From: JBDTCS01 sp039923455 | GTDB lineage: Bacteria; Bacteroidota; Ignavibacteria; Palsa-1295 | Direction: 5' to 3' | Assembly: GCA_039923455.1 (NCBI GenBank) | Contig: JBDTCS010000245.1 | Span: 1 to 35,069, forward strand | DNA: 35,069 nucleotides | In this document: one piece after another, positions 24,067 through 32,428 of the stretch | How positions within the stretch are numbered: position 1 is the first letter of the stretch | Layout of the letters: each line of letters begins with the position of its first letter | Position numbers and translations under genes: made by a program | The notes under the pieces: model-generated | The model's database searches: none | What the model was told of the DNA's origin: nothing | What the model saw: the letters and a program-made list of their open reading frames with translations, nothing else

Positions 24067-25868
24067 TGCACAATATTAGGAAAGTACTTCTCGGATTGCT
24101 TCTGATTTCATCTGGAGCTCTGCCTACCGTTAGTCGCTCACAACGCTTGACACAAAAATCTGTCGAGACGATCGAGCGTGCGATGACCGATGAACTCGCG
24201 CGAGCCAAAACAGATCTGCATTTGCAAGGATTGATCGATCCGTTTTTCATATCGTATACCGTGACCGATCGTACACGATTGGAGATTCAAGCATCCTATG
24301 GTGCGCTCTTGCGATCAGCCGAAGACCACACGCGCGCAGAAAATGTGCGATTGCTCGTGAATAACTACGAACTCAATGACGAAAATTTTTCCGATAACTC
24401 GGGATTCTTTGGTGCGTCATCCTCACCCGATAATACGTTGCCGATCGATGATGATTATTTGAGTATTCGTCGTGCGCTCTGGCTAAGCACGGACGATCTA
24501 TTCAAAGGCGCGAACGAGACGTTCACAAAAAAGAAAGCGGCACTCGAGCATAAGCAACTCGCGGACGACGTTCGCGATCTTCCCGATTTTGCACATGCAC
24601 CAGCGGTACAAGTCGCTGAGGAACCGCTGCCACTTGGATATGATCGCAGACAGCTTGAAGATCTTGTGAGAGATTTGTCCGTGCAGTTCTCGGTATTCAA
24701 AGATATTCAAACTTCAAGCGTAATTCTAACAGTAACGAATGCGTACGAATTTATTCGCAACTCGGAAGGTACGAGCGTCCGAAAGCCTGTAACGTTTTGT
24801 GAGCTATCGGTGCATGCCTCCGCACAAGCCGAGGCCGATGGCGAACCACTTTCACTGTCGTTCTCGATAGGCGAAAAGCGCACAGAGCTTTTACCGACAA
24901 AGGCCGAACTTATCAAACGGACAAGAAAGCTTGCAGGGGATCTATTGAAACTTCGTTTGGCCCCACGTTTTGATGAGAAGGGTTACACCGGACCGGTTGT
25001 TTTTGCCGGCACGGCAGCTCGTGATTTGATGGCAGACGTATTAATCGCGAGACTAGCCGCGCAGCGTGAGGAAGCACTCGGAGGAGGCGACGTATCGCAA
25101 ATGCTCGGCGGCTCGAAACGATCGAGCTTGAAAGATAAGCTTAACACCAGGATACTTCCAACATCGATTAGTGTGATCGATCACTCTCGTCCAACCGCGG
25201 CGAATGCAAACATGCTCGGAGCGTTTGCGGCAGATGAAGAGGGAACAGTGCCGATGGAAAGTTTACTGTTGGTTGATAAAGGTATGCTCACCACACTGTA
25301 CATGACCCGTACGCCGACGAAAGAGGTTCGCGAGCCGAACGGCCATGCACGAGCGCTCACAAGTCAGCCACCAGGGATCGGAGAAAATTCACCCGCGCCA
25401 GGCATCGTCGAAATTCACGATACAAAGGGGTTGACACAAAAGCAAATGGATGCGGAGATGTTCACACGCGCTAAAGAGGATGGTAATAAATTTGTGATCG
25501 TTGTTCGTTCGATCCTTCCGACAAGTTCGCTCGTCTCGGAAAGTGGTTTCAATATCGCCGACATGGTCGCAAGTTCAAAAGCGATTTTGCCGGAGCTGAT
25601 GTACAAAGTCTATCCCGATGGGCACGAAGAGCTGGTACGCGGTGGCGAAATCGCGTTACCCAGCACGCGCGATCTGCGCGAGATCATCACGTCAAGCGAC
25701 GTCGAGGCATACAATTTATTTGCACCGGTCTCGGGTGGGCTGTTCAGCTTTGCTTCGAAAGTGCCCGCAACAATCATCGCCGCCCAGCGCATCTTGTGCC
25801 CGGAGCTCGAAGTTCAGCGCCGCAAGCAAAGTGCAAACCCAACGGCCCCGGTAGTATCGAGGCCGTAA
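24063..25868 (+). CDS. exported TldE/PmbA-like partner, no HExxxH motif
   Basis: ATG 24063 overlaps the stop of the TldD-like gene by ATGA and has GGGAGA upstream, which fixes the start against the longer frame. The 601-residue protein has a signal peptide (basic start, hydrophobic core to about residue 22). It is similar to its neighbour along its length: the IDD-x-x-LSIRRALW block, the Y-TGPVVFAG strand and the NGHAR motif. The HExxxH position reads RDLMADV and the C-terminal zinc cysteine is lost, as in TldE, which is the non-catalytic subunit. It probably forms the heterodimer partner. Confidence 0.86.
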   Translation: MMHNIRKVLLGLLLISSGALPTVSRSQRLTQKSVETIERAMTDELARAKTDLHLQGLIDPFFISYTVTDRTRLEIQASYGALLRSAEDHTRAENVRLLVNNYELNDENFSDNSGFFGASSSPDNTLPIDDDYLSIRRALWLSTDDLFKGANETFTKKKAALEHKQLADDVRDLPDFAHAPAVQVAEEPLPLGYDRRQLEDLVRDLSVQFSVFKDIQTSSVILTVTNAYEFIRNSEGTSVRKPVTFCELSVHASAQAEADGEPLSLSFSIGEKRTELLPTKAELIKRTRKLAGDLLKLRLAPRFDEKGYTGPVVFAGTAARDLMADVLIARLAAQREEALGGGDVSQMLGGSKRSSLKDKLNTRILPTSISVIDHSRPTAANANMLGAFAADEEGTVPMESLLLVDKGMLTTLYMTRTPTKEVREPNGHARALTSQPPGIGENSPAPGIVEIHDTKGLTQKQMDAEMFTRAKEDGNKFVIVVRSILPTSSLVSESGFNIADMVASSKAILPELMYKVYPDGHEELVRGGEIALPSTRDLREIITSSDVEAYNLFAPVSGGLFSFASKVPATIIAAQRILCPELEVQRRKQSANPTAPVVSRP

Positions 25869-25874
25869 ACGATT

Positions 25875-26684
25875 TTACTTTGCCGTGGCTTTCTTGAATT
25901 GATCTCGGAATCGATTCGCTGACCACACGCACACATCCCACAGATCAGCGACTGGCTGATTTATGTTCGGCATCGTGTGCATGTATGTTGGCGGCCCATA
26001 TTCCGGTGTGAAGGTAAAGGTATTCTCCTTGCGTGCCTGATGTGCAGCGATTACAAGATCCCACCATGCTTCATGTTGCAAGAGTCTATCTTGCCACTCA
26101 GGTGCTCTCGGATCCGGCACTTGTGGACCGTTCTCATATCCCACGCGACCGTGCGTATGTACAGCGTGCTCTGCAGCGATCTGGATGGTATCGGCGTGAT
26201 CTTCGAGCATCGATTCCGTTACGCAGCACCAATGACTAAAATCAACATTGAGCCGAAGTTCCGGCAGTTCTTGCAATATCGCCCGAGTATTCATCGGCGA
26301 AAAGAATGGTCGACGTCGGTGGGTTTCATGCGCAATCGGAATCCCGATACGTTCCTCTATGCGCAACGCACGCACAAAAAAGCGAACTTGCTTGACATAC
26401 GACATCAGATCGCGACCGGCATGTGCGACGATCTTCGTCGGGGAATATTGCATCGCATTATCGATCACCTGTTCAAAATGTGCAGCATGATCTTTGCCCT
26501 CGGTATAGACGAGCGCCATAAAATCGAGCTTATGCTGGGCGAGTAGCGCCTTGAACTGTGCGGGATCGATGATATCTTGCGGAGGCGCTTCGACGCCATC
26601 GTACCCAGCCGCGGCAATTCGCGAGAATTGTTCTTCGAGCGGGCCGGTCATTCCCCAAAGGGAGCGATAGATCTTGAGTTGCAT
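25875..26684 (-). CDS. xylose isomerase-like TIM-barrel protein (sugar isomerase/epimerase)
   Basis: A 269-residue protein starting at ATG 26684 (MQLKIYRSLWGM). The 36-codon extension upstream has no homology and lies in the divergent promoter region. Motifs of the AP-endonuclease-2 barrel family are FMALVYTEG, a strand with AHETHRRRPFF, LNVDFSHW and a late HTHGRVGYENGP, which supply the His, Glu and Asp metal ligands. Substrates of such proteins range from ketoses to inosose. It is convergent with the TldE-like gene (six bases apart) and divergent from the KDG kinase-like gene, so it could be part of the same sugar metabolism. Confidence 0.85.
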   Translation of the reverse strand: MQLKIYRSLWGMTGPLEEQFSRIAAAGYDGVEAPPQDIIDPAQFKALLAQHKLDFMALVYTEGKDHAAHFEQVIDNAMQYSPTKIVAHAGRDLMSYVKQVRFFVRALRIEERIGIPIAHETHRRRPFFSPMNTRAILQELPELRLNVDFSHWCCVTESMLEDHADTIQIAAEHAVHTHGRVGYENGPQVPDPRAPEWQDRLLQHEAWWDLVIAAHQARKENTFTFTPEYGPPTYMHTMPNINQPVADLWDVCVWSANRFRDQFKKATAK

Positions 26685-26772
26685 AGTGTTCGTGATAAAA
26701 GTTTTGTGCAATATACGAAACAGACAAAAGCTGACAGTGCAAGCGTGAAGTGTTCTCACCGGTTGTCGGGGA

Positions 26773-26800
26773 TTGCAATCGTATTTTAGCACCGTAATCT
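26773..26800 (+). promoter_or_regulatory. candidate promoter of the kinase/mannosidase operon
   Basis: TTGCAA at 26773-26778 and TAATCT at 26795-26800 with 16 bases between, 25 bases upstream of the first ATG. Consensus match only. Confidence 0.25.
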
Positions 26801-26825
26801 AACGCACGGGAAAGCAAGATTTAGA

Positions 26826-27776
26826 ATGAAGACCGTTCCGGAGATCGTTGGCATCGGTGAGTGTTTGATCGAATTCAATCAAACATCTCCGCACGTGTAT
26901 CAGCAAGCACTTGCGGGCGATGTCACGAACACCCTTTTTTACGCATCACGTTTGGGTCGCCAGACGGGATTTATTTCGACGATTGGCGACGATCCATTCT
27001 CAGAAGATATTCTCGACTTCTTGAAAAAAGAACGGATTGATCAGAGTCTCGTCGTAAGGGTTAGTGGAAAGCCAAACGGAATATATTTTATTCAGTTGGA
27101 TAATTCTGGTGAGCCGAGCTTTTCTTTTCGGCGTTCGGATAGTGCAGCAAGGGAGTTGTTTGATCATATTGACATCGAAGAGATTGCTCGCTACATCCTT
27201 GCCGCAAAGGTATTTCATTTCTCAGCAATTCCACTTGCGATTCTGAAGCGCCGTGATAGACTCTTTGAGTTACTTGAATTGATCAACGGCAAAGTAGTGA
27301 TATCGTTTGACACGAATGTCAGAAAATCTATCTGGACGAATCTGAGTGAACTCGTTGATCTGCTACCTAAGCTCTCGCACTTTGTCAACACTATCTTCGT
27401 GACAGAAACCGACGACGAAGCATTATTCGGAGTGCGCGATACAAATTCCATTTTTCAGTTCTACTCGAATTTGGGTTACCAAAATATTATTTTGAAGCAA
27501 GGAGCGAAAGGGGCGGCGTTTAGTCAGGATGGGAAGATCGTTTCTATTCCCACTCCGAAAGATGTGAACGTCGTCGACGCGACCGGAGCTGGCGATGCAT
27601 TCAATGCTGGTTTCCTACACGGTATGCTACAGGATTGGAATCCGCTGCGTTGCGTGAGTTTCGGCAATGCAGTCGCGGCTTGTGCGATTCAAGAACGTGG
27701 AGGCATCGCGCTCGGATTTGATAAGGCACTCGCAATGAAATATTTTGACGAGATCGAAAGGAGTGTTCGAGCATGA
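26826..27776 (+). CDS. PfkB-family sugar kinase, 2-keto-3-deoxygluconate kinase-like
   Basis: A ribokinase-fold kinase of 316 residues. It starts with the VGIGE-x-LIEF strand, has the substrate-side GDVTNT motif at 31-36, and ends with the ATP/anion-hole motif DATGAGD at 251-257, whose Asp257 is the catalytic base. The FRRSDSAA segment near 101-108 and the GDVTNT/YFI pattern are typical of KdgK, which makes KDPG from KDG. This would link the KduD-like enzyme to the KDPG aldolase of the upstream operon. Fructokinase is the usual alternative for PfkB proteins. It overlaps the next gene by ATGA. Confidence 0.82.
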   Translation: MKTVPEIVGIGECLIEFNQTSPHVYQQALAGDVTNTLFYASRLGRQTGFISTIGDDPFSEDILDFLKKERIDQSLVVRVSGKPNGIYFIQLDNSGEPSFSFRRSDSAARELFDHIDIEEIARYILAAKVFHFSAIPLAILKRRDRLFELLELINGKVVISFDTNVRKSIWTNLSELVDLLPKLSHFVNTIFVTETDDEALFGVRDTNSIFQFYSNLGYQNIILKQGAKGAAFSQDGKIVSIPTPKDVNVVDATGAGDAFNAGFLHGMLQDWNPLRCVSFGNAVAACAIQERGGIALGFDKALAMKYFDEIERSVRA

Positions 27777-30199
27777 GCACTCCACTGCGTTTCGTCACAC
27801 CAATCCACTTAATCGGCAACGCGCATCTCGATCCTGCGTGGATGTGGCGAATGGATGAAGGTCTCGAATCCTTCAGCGCCACATGTCGATCTGCTCTCGA
27901 CCGAATGAGCGAGACCGAGGACTTTATTTTCACGTGTTCGAGTGCTGCGCATTATGCTTTCGTGGAAGAGACGGATCCACTCTTATTCAAACGTATCAAG
28001 CGCGCTGTCAAGCTTGGCAAGTGGAAGATCGTCGGCGGTTGGTGGGTGGAAGCAGATTGCAATCTGCCCTCGGGTGAAAGTTTTGCGAGGCAAGCCCTGC
28101 TGGGCCAGCGTTACTTCTTCTCGCGTTTTGGTGTGATCGCAAAGACAGGTTATAATATTGATTCATTCGGGCACAACGGAAACTTGCCCCAACTATTGCG
28201 AAAGTCGGGCATCGAGAATTATGTCTTCATGCGACCGGAAGAAGCGGAAAAGCATTTGCCGAGTGCACTCTTCGAATGGGTTGCACCGTCAGGTGATGAA
28301 GTTCTAGCGTACCGGCTGCCGTTGCATTATTCGAATTACGCCAACACGATTCGCGAAAAGTTGGAAATGCTATCCCAGTATCCGCTTTATGATTCATCCG
28401 CTCCGTGGATGCTCTTTTATGGAGTTGGAAATCACGGCGGCGGTCCCACAAAGGAGCAGATCAAACAGATAGAAGAAGCGAAGTCGAGCGATCACCCAGA
28501 AATTCGTTTCAGCGATCCCGACACATTTTTCAAGTCTGCCAAAAAGACAAAACAACCTCAGCGATATACCGGAGATATCAATCCACACTCGATCGGTTGT
28601 TACAGCGCACATTCAGAAATTAAACAATTGAATCGGAGAAGTGAAAATGCACTCGCTCAAGCGGAAATATGTTCTGCAATGGCAGCTGGGCTTGTCGCGG
28701 CTAAACAGAACACAGCAGCATTTTCGCAGGCTTGGCAAAACGTTTGCTTCAACCAATTCCACGATCTGCTCGGTGGAGTCGCGATCGCGGAAGCGCTGGA
28801 TGATGTGATCACGATGTATCGAGAAGCGCTCTCGATAGCTGAGCGTGAACAACGCGTTGCATGGCAGCGACTCGCATCTCGCATGCACACACTTGGTGAT
28901 GGAGAGGCATTGATCGTCTTTAATGCGTCGGGGTTTGAGCGAGAGGAAATTGTAGAGTTTGAACTCTGGCATCCGGACGCAAGCGAGAAAGGTGATGCCC
29001 TGAATGCCATCACGATCGAAGATGCAGGCGGCAATGCGCTTAGATCACAACGCGTCGAATCGTCAGGTAAGATCGGTAACGATCGCGTTCGATTCATCGT
29101 GAAGTGTTTGGTGCCAGCTCTCGGATATGCGCAACTAAGGATCAAACGTCAAGCACCCGTACCTATTGTGAGCGATGAGCTTGAGACACTCACTGTGAAT
29201 GAACATGAGTTGAGCAATGCGCACGTCGGCATAACTTTCGACGGTATCTCCTCACGAGGGCACACACTCACCGAGCTATTTTACGCACCCGCCGAAGTCT
29301 TCGATGATCCGTCAGACACGTGGGGACACGGATTGACAGGCTTCACCGATTCAATCGGATTCTTTCAGATAAAGAAGATTTCGGTAATCGAGCAGGGGCC
29401 GTTGCGTGCTCGTGTGCGCGTGGTGAGTGTTTACGGAAGTTCATCGCTAACAGAAGATTTCCTGCTCGAGGCAGATGCGAATTGCATGCATGTTCGATGC
29501 CACTTAAATTGGCAAGAGCAACGCAAAGTCGTGAAGTTGCGCTACCCGCACAATCTTGATCTTGCTCGCGCTCACTACGAAACGCCTTACGCTGCCATAG
29601 AACATCCGATTGCCTCCGATGAACATCCCGGACAAAGTTGGGTAGCGGCCTCAGGTTACCGTTCAGGCGTGAGAGCAGGGCTTGCAGTTCTCACCGATTC
29701 AAAGTCATCATATTCCGTTGACGCGAAGTATCTTAACGTAACGGTCGCGAGAAGTCCGCTCATTGCACATCATGCGCCGCCGCATGTACTGAGCGAATTG
29801 CAGGCAATGCGATATCTTGATGCAGGCGAACAGTCGTTTGAGATCAGGTTGTTGCCGCATCTTGGAGAGCTAACGCATTCTGAAATTGCCGAAGAGTCAC
29901 AAAAAATGTTGCGACCTCTGATCGCACACTCAGAAAGCAAACACGAAGGCAATCTTCCGATCGAGTCTTCCGGCATTACGATCGATAAATCTAATATTCT
30001 TCTAAGCACAATGAAGCAAGCAGAAGATGGCAAAGGTATGATCGTCAGACTGTTCGATGCTTCGGGAGTCGCGACGAATGCGAAAATTAATTGCTCGCTA
30101 CTCTCGGCTAAGTGGAGTGCGAAGTTCAAACCGTATGAAGTGCTGACGTTTCGTATTATGAAGGGCAAAGTCAGCAAAACAAATTTTATCGAATGCTAA
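27773..30199 (+). CDS. GH38-family alpha-mannosidase
   Basis: An 808-residue retaining alpha-mannosidase without signal peptide, so cytoplasmic. The metal-binding HLDPAWMW motif (His18, Asp20) and WVEADCN (Asp95) are followed by NIDSFGHNGNLPQLL. Its Asp130 is the expected nucleophile and His134 a further site residue. The mid-domain signature H-x-EIKQLNRRSE lies near residues 278-289, and the rest is the beta-rich GH38 C-terminal part. Substrates in the family include mannosides of glycans, mannosylglycerate and its phosphate. Coupling to kinases on both sides suggests it releases a mannose and a second sugar or acid which are then phosphorylated; this is inference. Confidence 0.92.
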   Translation: MSTPLRFVTPIHLIGNAHLDPAWMWRMDEGLESFSATCRSALDRMSETEDFIFTCSSAAHYAFVEETDPLLFKRIKRAVKLGKWKIVGGWWVEADCNLPSGESFARQALLGQRYFFSRFGVIAKTGYNIDSFGHNGNLPQLLRKSGIENYVFMRPEEAEKHLPSALFEWVAPSGDEVLAYRLPLHYSNYANTIREKLEMLSQYPLYDSSAPWMLFYGVGNHGGGPTKEQIKQIEEAKSSDHPEIRFSDPDTFFKSAKKTKQPQRYTGDINPHSIGCYSAHSEIKQLNRRSENALAQAEICSAMAAGLVAAKQNTAAFSQAWQNVCFNQFHDLLGGVAIAEALDDVITMYREALSIAEREQRVAWQRLASRMHTLGDGEALIVFNASGFEREEIVEFELWHPDASEKGDALNAITIEDAGGNALRSQRVESSGKIGNDRVRFIVKCLVPALGYAQLRIKRQAPVPIVSDELETLTVNEHELSNAHVGITFDGISSRGHTLTELFYAPAEVFDDPSDTWGHGLTGFTDSIGFFQIKKISVIEQGPLRARVRVVSVYGSSSLTEDFLLEADANCMHVRCHLNWQEQRKVVKLRYPHNLDLARAHYETPYAAIEHPIASDEHPGQSWVAASGYRSGVRAGLAVLTDSKSSYSVDAKYLNVTVARSPLIAHHAPPHVLSELQAMRYLDAGEQSFEIRLLPHLGELTHSEIAEESQKMLRPLIAHSESKHEGNLPIESSGITIDKSNILLSTMKQAEDGKGMIVRLFDASGVATNAKINCSLLSAKWSAKFKPYEVLTFRIMKGKVSKTNFIEC

Positions 30200-31584
30200 A
30201 CATGGCTGAGTGCACTGTCGGTGTTGATATAGGCTCTACATATGTCAAAGCAGTTTTGTATGATGTTGCCGCGGACAAGATTCTTCATGTTGCGAGCGCA
30301 CCACTTTTCAAGCCAATTGAAAATTTGCCGGAAGGATTTTACGAAGACAATCCGATAGCAATTCGTAATCTTACTATCGAGCTTCTAAAATCAATCGCGC
30401 AAATTGCTGTCGAACTACATTGCAGCGTAACGAGAATCTGCTTTACCGGCCAAATGCATGGAGGCTTGTTTGTCGATGCCCAACTTAATCCGACCTCAAA
30501 CTTTATCACTTGGCAAGACAAACGAGGAGACACGATCACGAATGGCCAAACGCTTATCGAGAACCTTCGAACAAAACTCCCTGAAAGTGCATGGCTCGAA
30601 ACCGGAGGCAATGTTCACACCGGATTCCTCGGAGTGACAGCAAATTGGTTTATTCAGAATGGGGGATTGCCACAAAAGAGCGTGAAGCTTCTCGGTATCT
30701 ACGAATGGATAGCAGGTTCGTTATGCGGAAATATTTGCTACACCGATCCTTCGAGTGCGGCGGCCTGGGGATTGTATTCGATAAAAGAAAAAAATTGGTC
30801 CTCGAAAATGTTGTCTGCGCTCGAAATTCCCGATCAGCTTCTCCCAACAGTCATCGAGTGTGGTGATGAAGTTGGAGAACTGACGCCTGCCGCTTTAGAA
30901 CTCCTCGGCTATACAGGTCGAGTCGTGATCATAAGTGGAATGGGGGACACGCAAGCGAGTTACATCGGCTCGGGATGCGAGCCGAATCAGTTGCTGCTGA
31001 ATTTCGGTACCGGATCTCAAGGGATGTTCGAGGCGAGCAGGTTTTGCAATTTGCCCGGCACCGACATTCGCTATCTACCGAAGGACCGATATCTGATCAC
31101 GATCCCAACCCTCTCCGGTGGGAAGTCATTTGCCACGCTTGAAGAGTTCTTTGCAAAGACGCTGGTAGCCTTTGGTGGGCAAGGACTCCAGAAAGACGAA
31201 ATGTATGCACGAATGGTCCAACTCGCAATGGCTTCAGCGGTAGAGGCACAAAGTGTAGAATTCACTCCCTTTTTCAATGGCAACCGATTCTTGCCTGAGG
31301 GCGGATTCGCAACCATTTCTGGACTAAATTCCGGTAATTTCAACCCATCCGCCCTGATTTCGGCACTCTTGGCTGGCATGGTGCGAGAGATCTCAGAGCC
31401 CTACTTCCGTCTACCAACCCAAGTTCGAACCCAGGAGCGCCTCCTTGGGTCAGGAAATGGCCTAAAACGCAATGCTGCGCTGGAGGCAATAGCCTCCCGT
31501 ATCTTCGGAATGGAACTCGATCTTAGCCCATTCGACGAAGAAGCGGCACGCGGTGCCGCACGACTTGCTGCTGGGCTATTTTAA
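30193..31584 (+). CDS. FGGY-family carbohydrate kinase, sedoheptulokinase-like
   Basis: A 463-residue kinase of the ASKHA fold. Motifs are VGVDIGSTYVKA at 9-20 (phosphate 1 loop), GQMHGG at 86-91 with WQDKR at 107-111 (substrate site), GMGDTQAS (catalytic Asp), and LNFGTGSQG. The GQMHG context resembles sedoheptulokinase and xylulokinase groups; the exact ketose or polyol is not certain. ATG 30193 overlaps the mannosidase stop; ATG 30202 would give a start directly at MAECTVGVD and is equally possible. The gene ends the second sugar operon; no clear terminator follows. Confidence 0.88.
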   Translation: MLNMAECTVGVDIGSTYVKAVLYDVAADKILHVASAPLFKPIENLPEGFYEDNPIAIRNLTIELLKSIAQIAVELHCSVTRICFTGQMHGGLFVDAQLNPTSNFITWQDKRGDTITNGQTLIENLRTKLPESAWLETGGNVHTGFLGVTANWFIQNGGLPQKSVKLLGIYEWIAGSLCGNICYTDPSSAAAWGLYSIKEKNWSSKMLSALEIPDQLLPTVIECGDEVGELTPAALELLGYTGRVVIISGMGDTQASYIGSGCEPNQLLLNFGTGSQGMFEASRFCNLPGTDIRYLPKDRYLITIPTLSGGKSFATLEEFFAKTLVAFGGQGLQKDEMYARMVQLAMASAVEAQSVEFTPFFNGNRFLPEGGFATISGLNSGNFNPSALISALLAGMVREISEPYFRLPTQVRTQERLLGSGNGLKRNAALEAIASRIFGMELDLSPFDEEAARGAARLAAGLF

Positions 31585-31613
31585 GATTATTTTAGCTAAT
31601 ATGCCTTTTCCAG

Positions 31614-31639
31614 TGTAACTTTTGCGCTTTCTGGCGTTC
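31614..31639 (+). promoter_or_regulatory. candidate ECF-type promoter upstream of the sigma factor
   Basis: TGTAAC at 31614-31619 and CGTTC at 31635-31639, 15 bases apart, resemble the AAC/CGT elements of ECF promoters, which suggests autoregulation. If used, transcription would start close to ATG 31644, so the start of the protein could be ATG 31662. Confidence 0.25.
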
Positions 31640-31643
31640 TTGT

Positions 31644-32363
31644 ATGGAGGCAAGATCTGAAATGCGTTTAACAGAGCCGACATTTACCGTTCAAGCAAGC
31701 ACGAGGGTGACAAATCATCCCATGCCGAATCGCGAGGATAGAGGAGATTCTCTTCACGGAAATCTCGAAGGAAACACGCCCCTCGTGCGAACGGACGAGG
31801 AACTTTGGTGCGCATTTCAAGCTGGCGAAGATGTCGCGTTCACTCTCGTGTATCAGAGATACTCCGGTAAGTTGTATGCCTATCTCAAATTACTCATTGG
31901 CACAACCGACCGTTCGCAGTTAGACGACCTCTTTCAAGAAGTGTGGATTCGCATTTTCAAGCAGCGTGATATGTATGTCGTTAAAGAGAAAGGGACCTTC
32001 GCAGGTTGGCTTTTTCGATTAGCGCATAATCTAACCGTGAGCGCTCTGCGCAAAACGCGTCACCTTAGTTCGTTTGATGATGCTACGCTCGATGAAGAAT
32101 TGCTGGCCGCAGTCCGCGTCGAACCAATCGAGTACGGAGCCGTAACAAGTGTAGAAGAACTGATGGCGCTCGTGCGCAAAGCGGTCGAGCGTTTGCCGCT
32201 TATGCTTCGAGAAGTTTTTATTTTATCGGAATACGATCAACTACCCATTGAAACGATCGCCGATACACTCAACATATCGCGAACAAATGCGAAGGTGCGA
32301 CTCTATCGAGCGCGCAAAGCGATACGCGAGCAATTGATTCACGTGATTGATTTTCAGATTTAA
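31644..32363 (+). CDS. ECF-type RNA polymerase sigma factor
   Basis: A 239-residue sigma-70-family factor with region 2 (about residues 65-130, with LDDLFQEVWIRIF and the melting helix FAGWLFRLAHNL) and region 4 (about 178-235, RLPLMLREVFILSEYDQLPIE followed by a helix-turn-helix ISRTNAKVRLYRARK). There is no region 3, so it is an ECF (group 4) factor. Two in-frame ATGs are possible: 31644, and 31662 which has GGAGG 11 bases upstream. The N-terminal 50 residues are not conserved with the family. The next gene looks like its membrane anti-sigma partner. Confidence 0.92.
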   Translation: MEARSEMRLTEPTFTVQASTRVTNHPMPNREDRGDSLHGNLEGNTPLVRTDEELWCAFQAGEDVAFTLVYQRYSGKLYAYLKLLIGTTDRSQLDDLFQEVWIRIFKQRDMYVVKEKGTFAGWLFRLAHNLTVSALRKTRHLSSFDDATLDEELLAAVRVEPIEYGAVTSVEELMALVRKAVERLPLMLREVFILSEYDQLPIETIADTLNISRTNAKVRLYRARKAIREQLIHVIDFQI

Positions 32364-32400
32364 TCCGAAGTGCTTCATACTATCGTGCTTACAAGATTTT

Positions 32401-32421
32401 TTGACAGCGTTACATTGACAG
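32401..32421 (+). repeat. direct repeat of TTGACAG before the anti-sigma-like gene
   Basis: Identical heptamers at 32401-32407 and 32415-32421, 14 bases apart, lie directly upstream of ATG 32429. They are too close to the start to act as a -35 box for this gene; a binding site or chance repeat is possible. Confidence 0.4.
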
Positions 32422-32428
32422 TCGTACG

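Noticed and set aside
22351..25868. A defence or toxin-antitoxin role for the TldD/TldE pair
   Set aside because: The proteins have export signals and there is no precursor peptide, toxin or modification gene nearby.
25977..26546. A 189-codon plus-strand frame
   Set aside because: Antisense to the TIM-barrel gene, where family motifs are evident.
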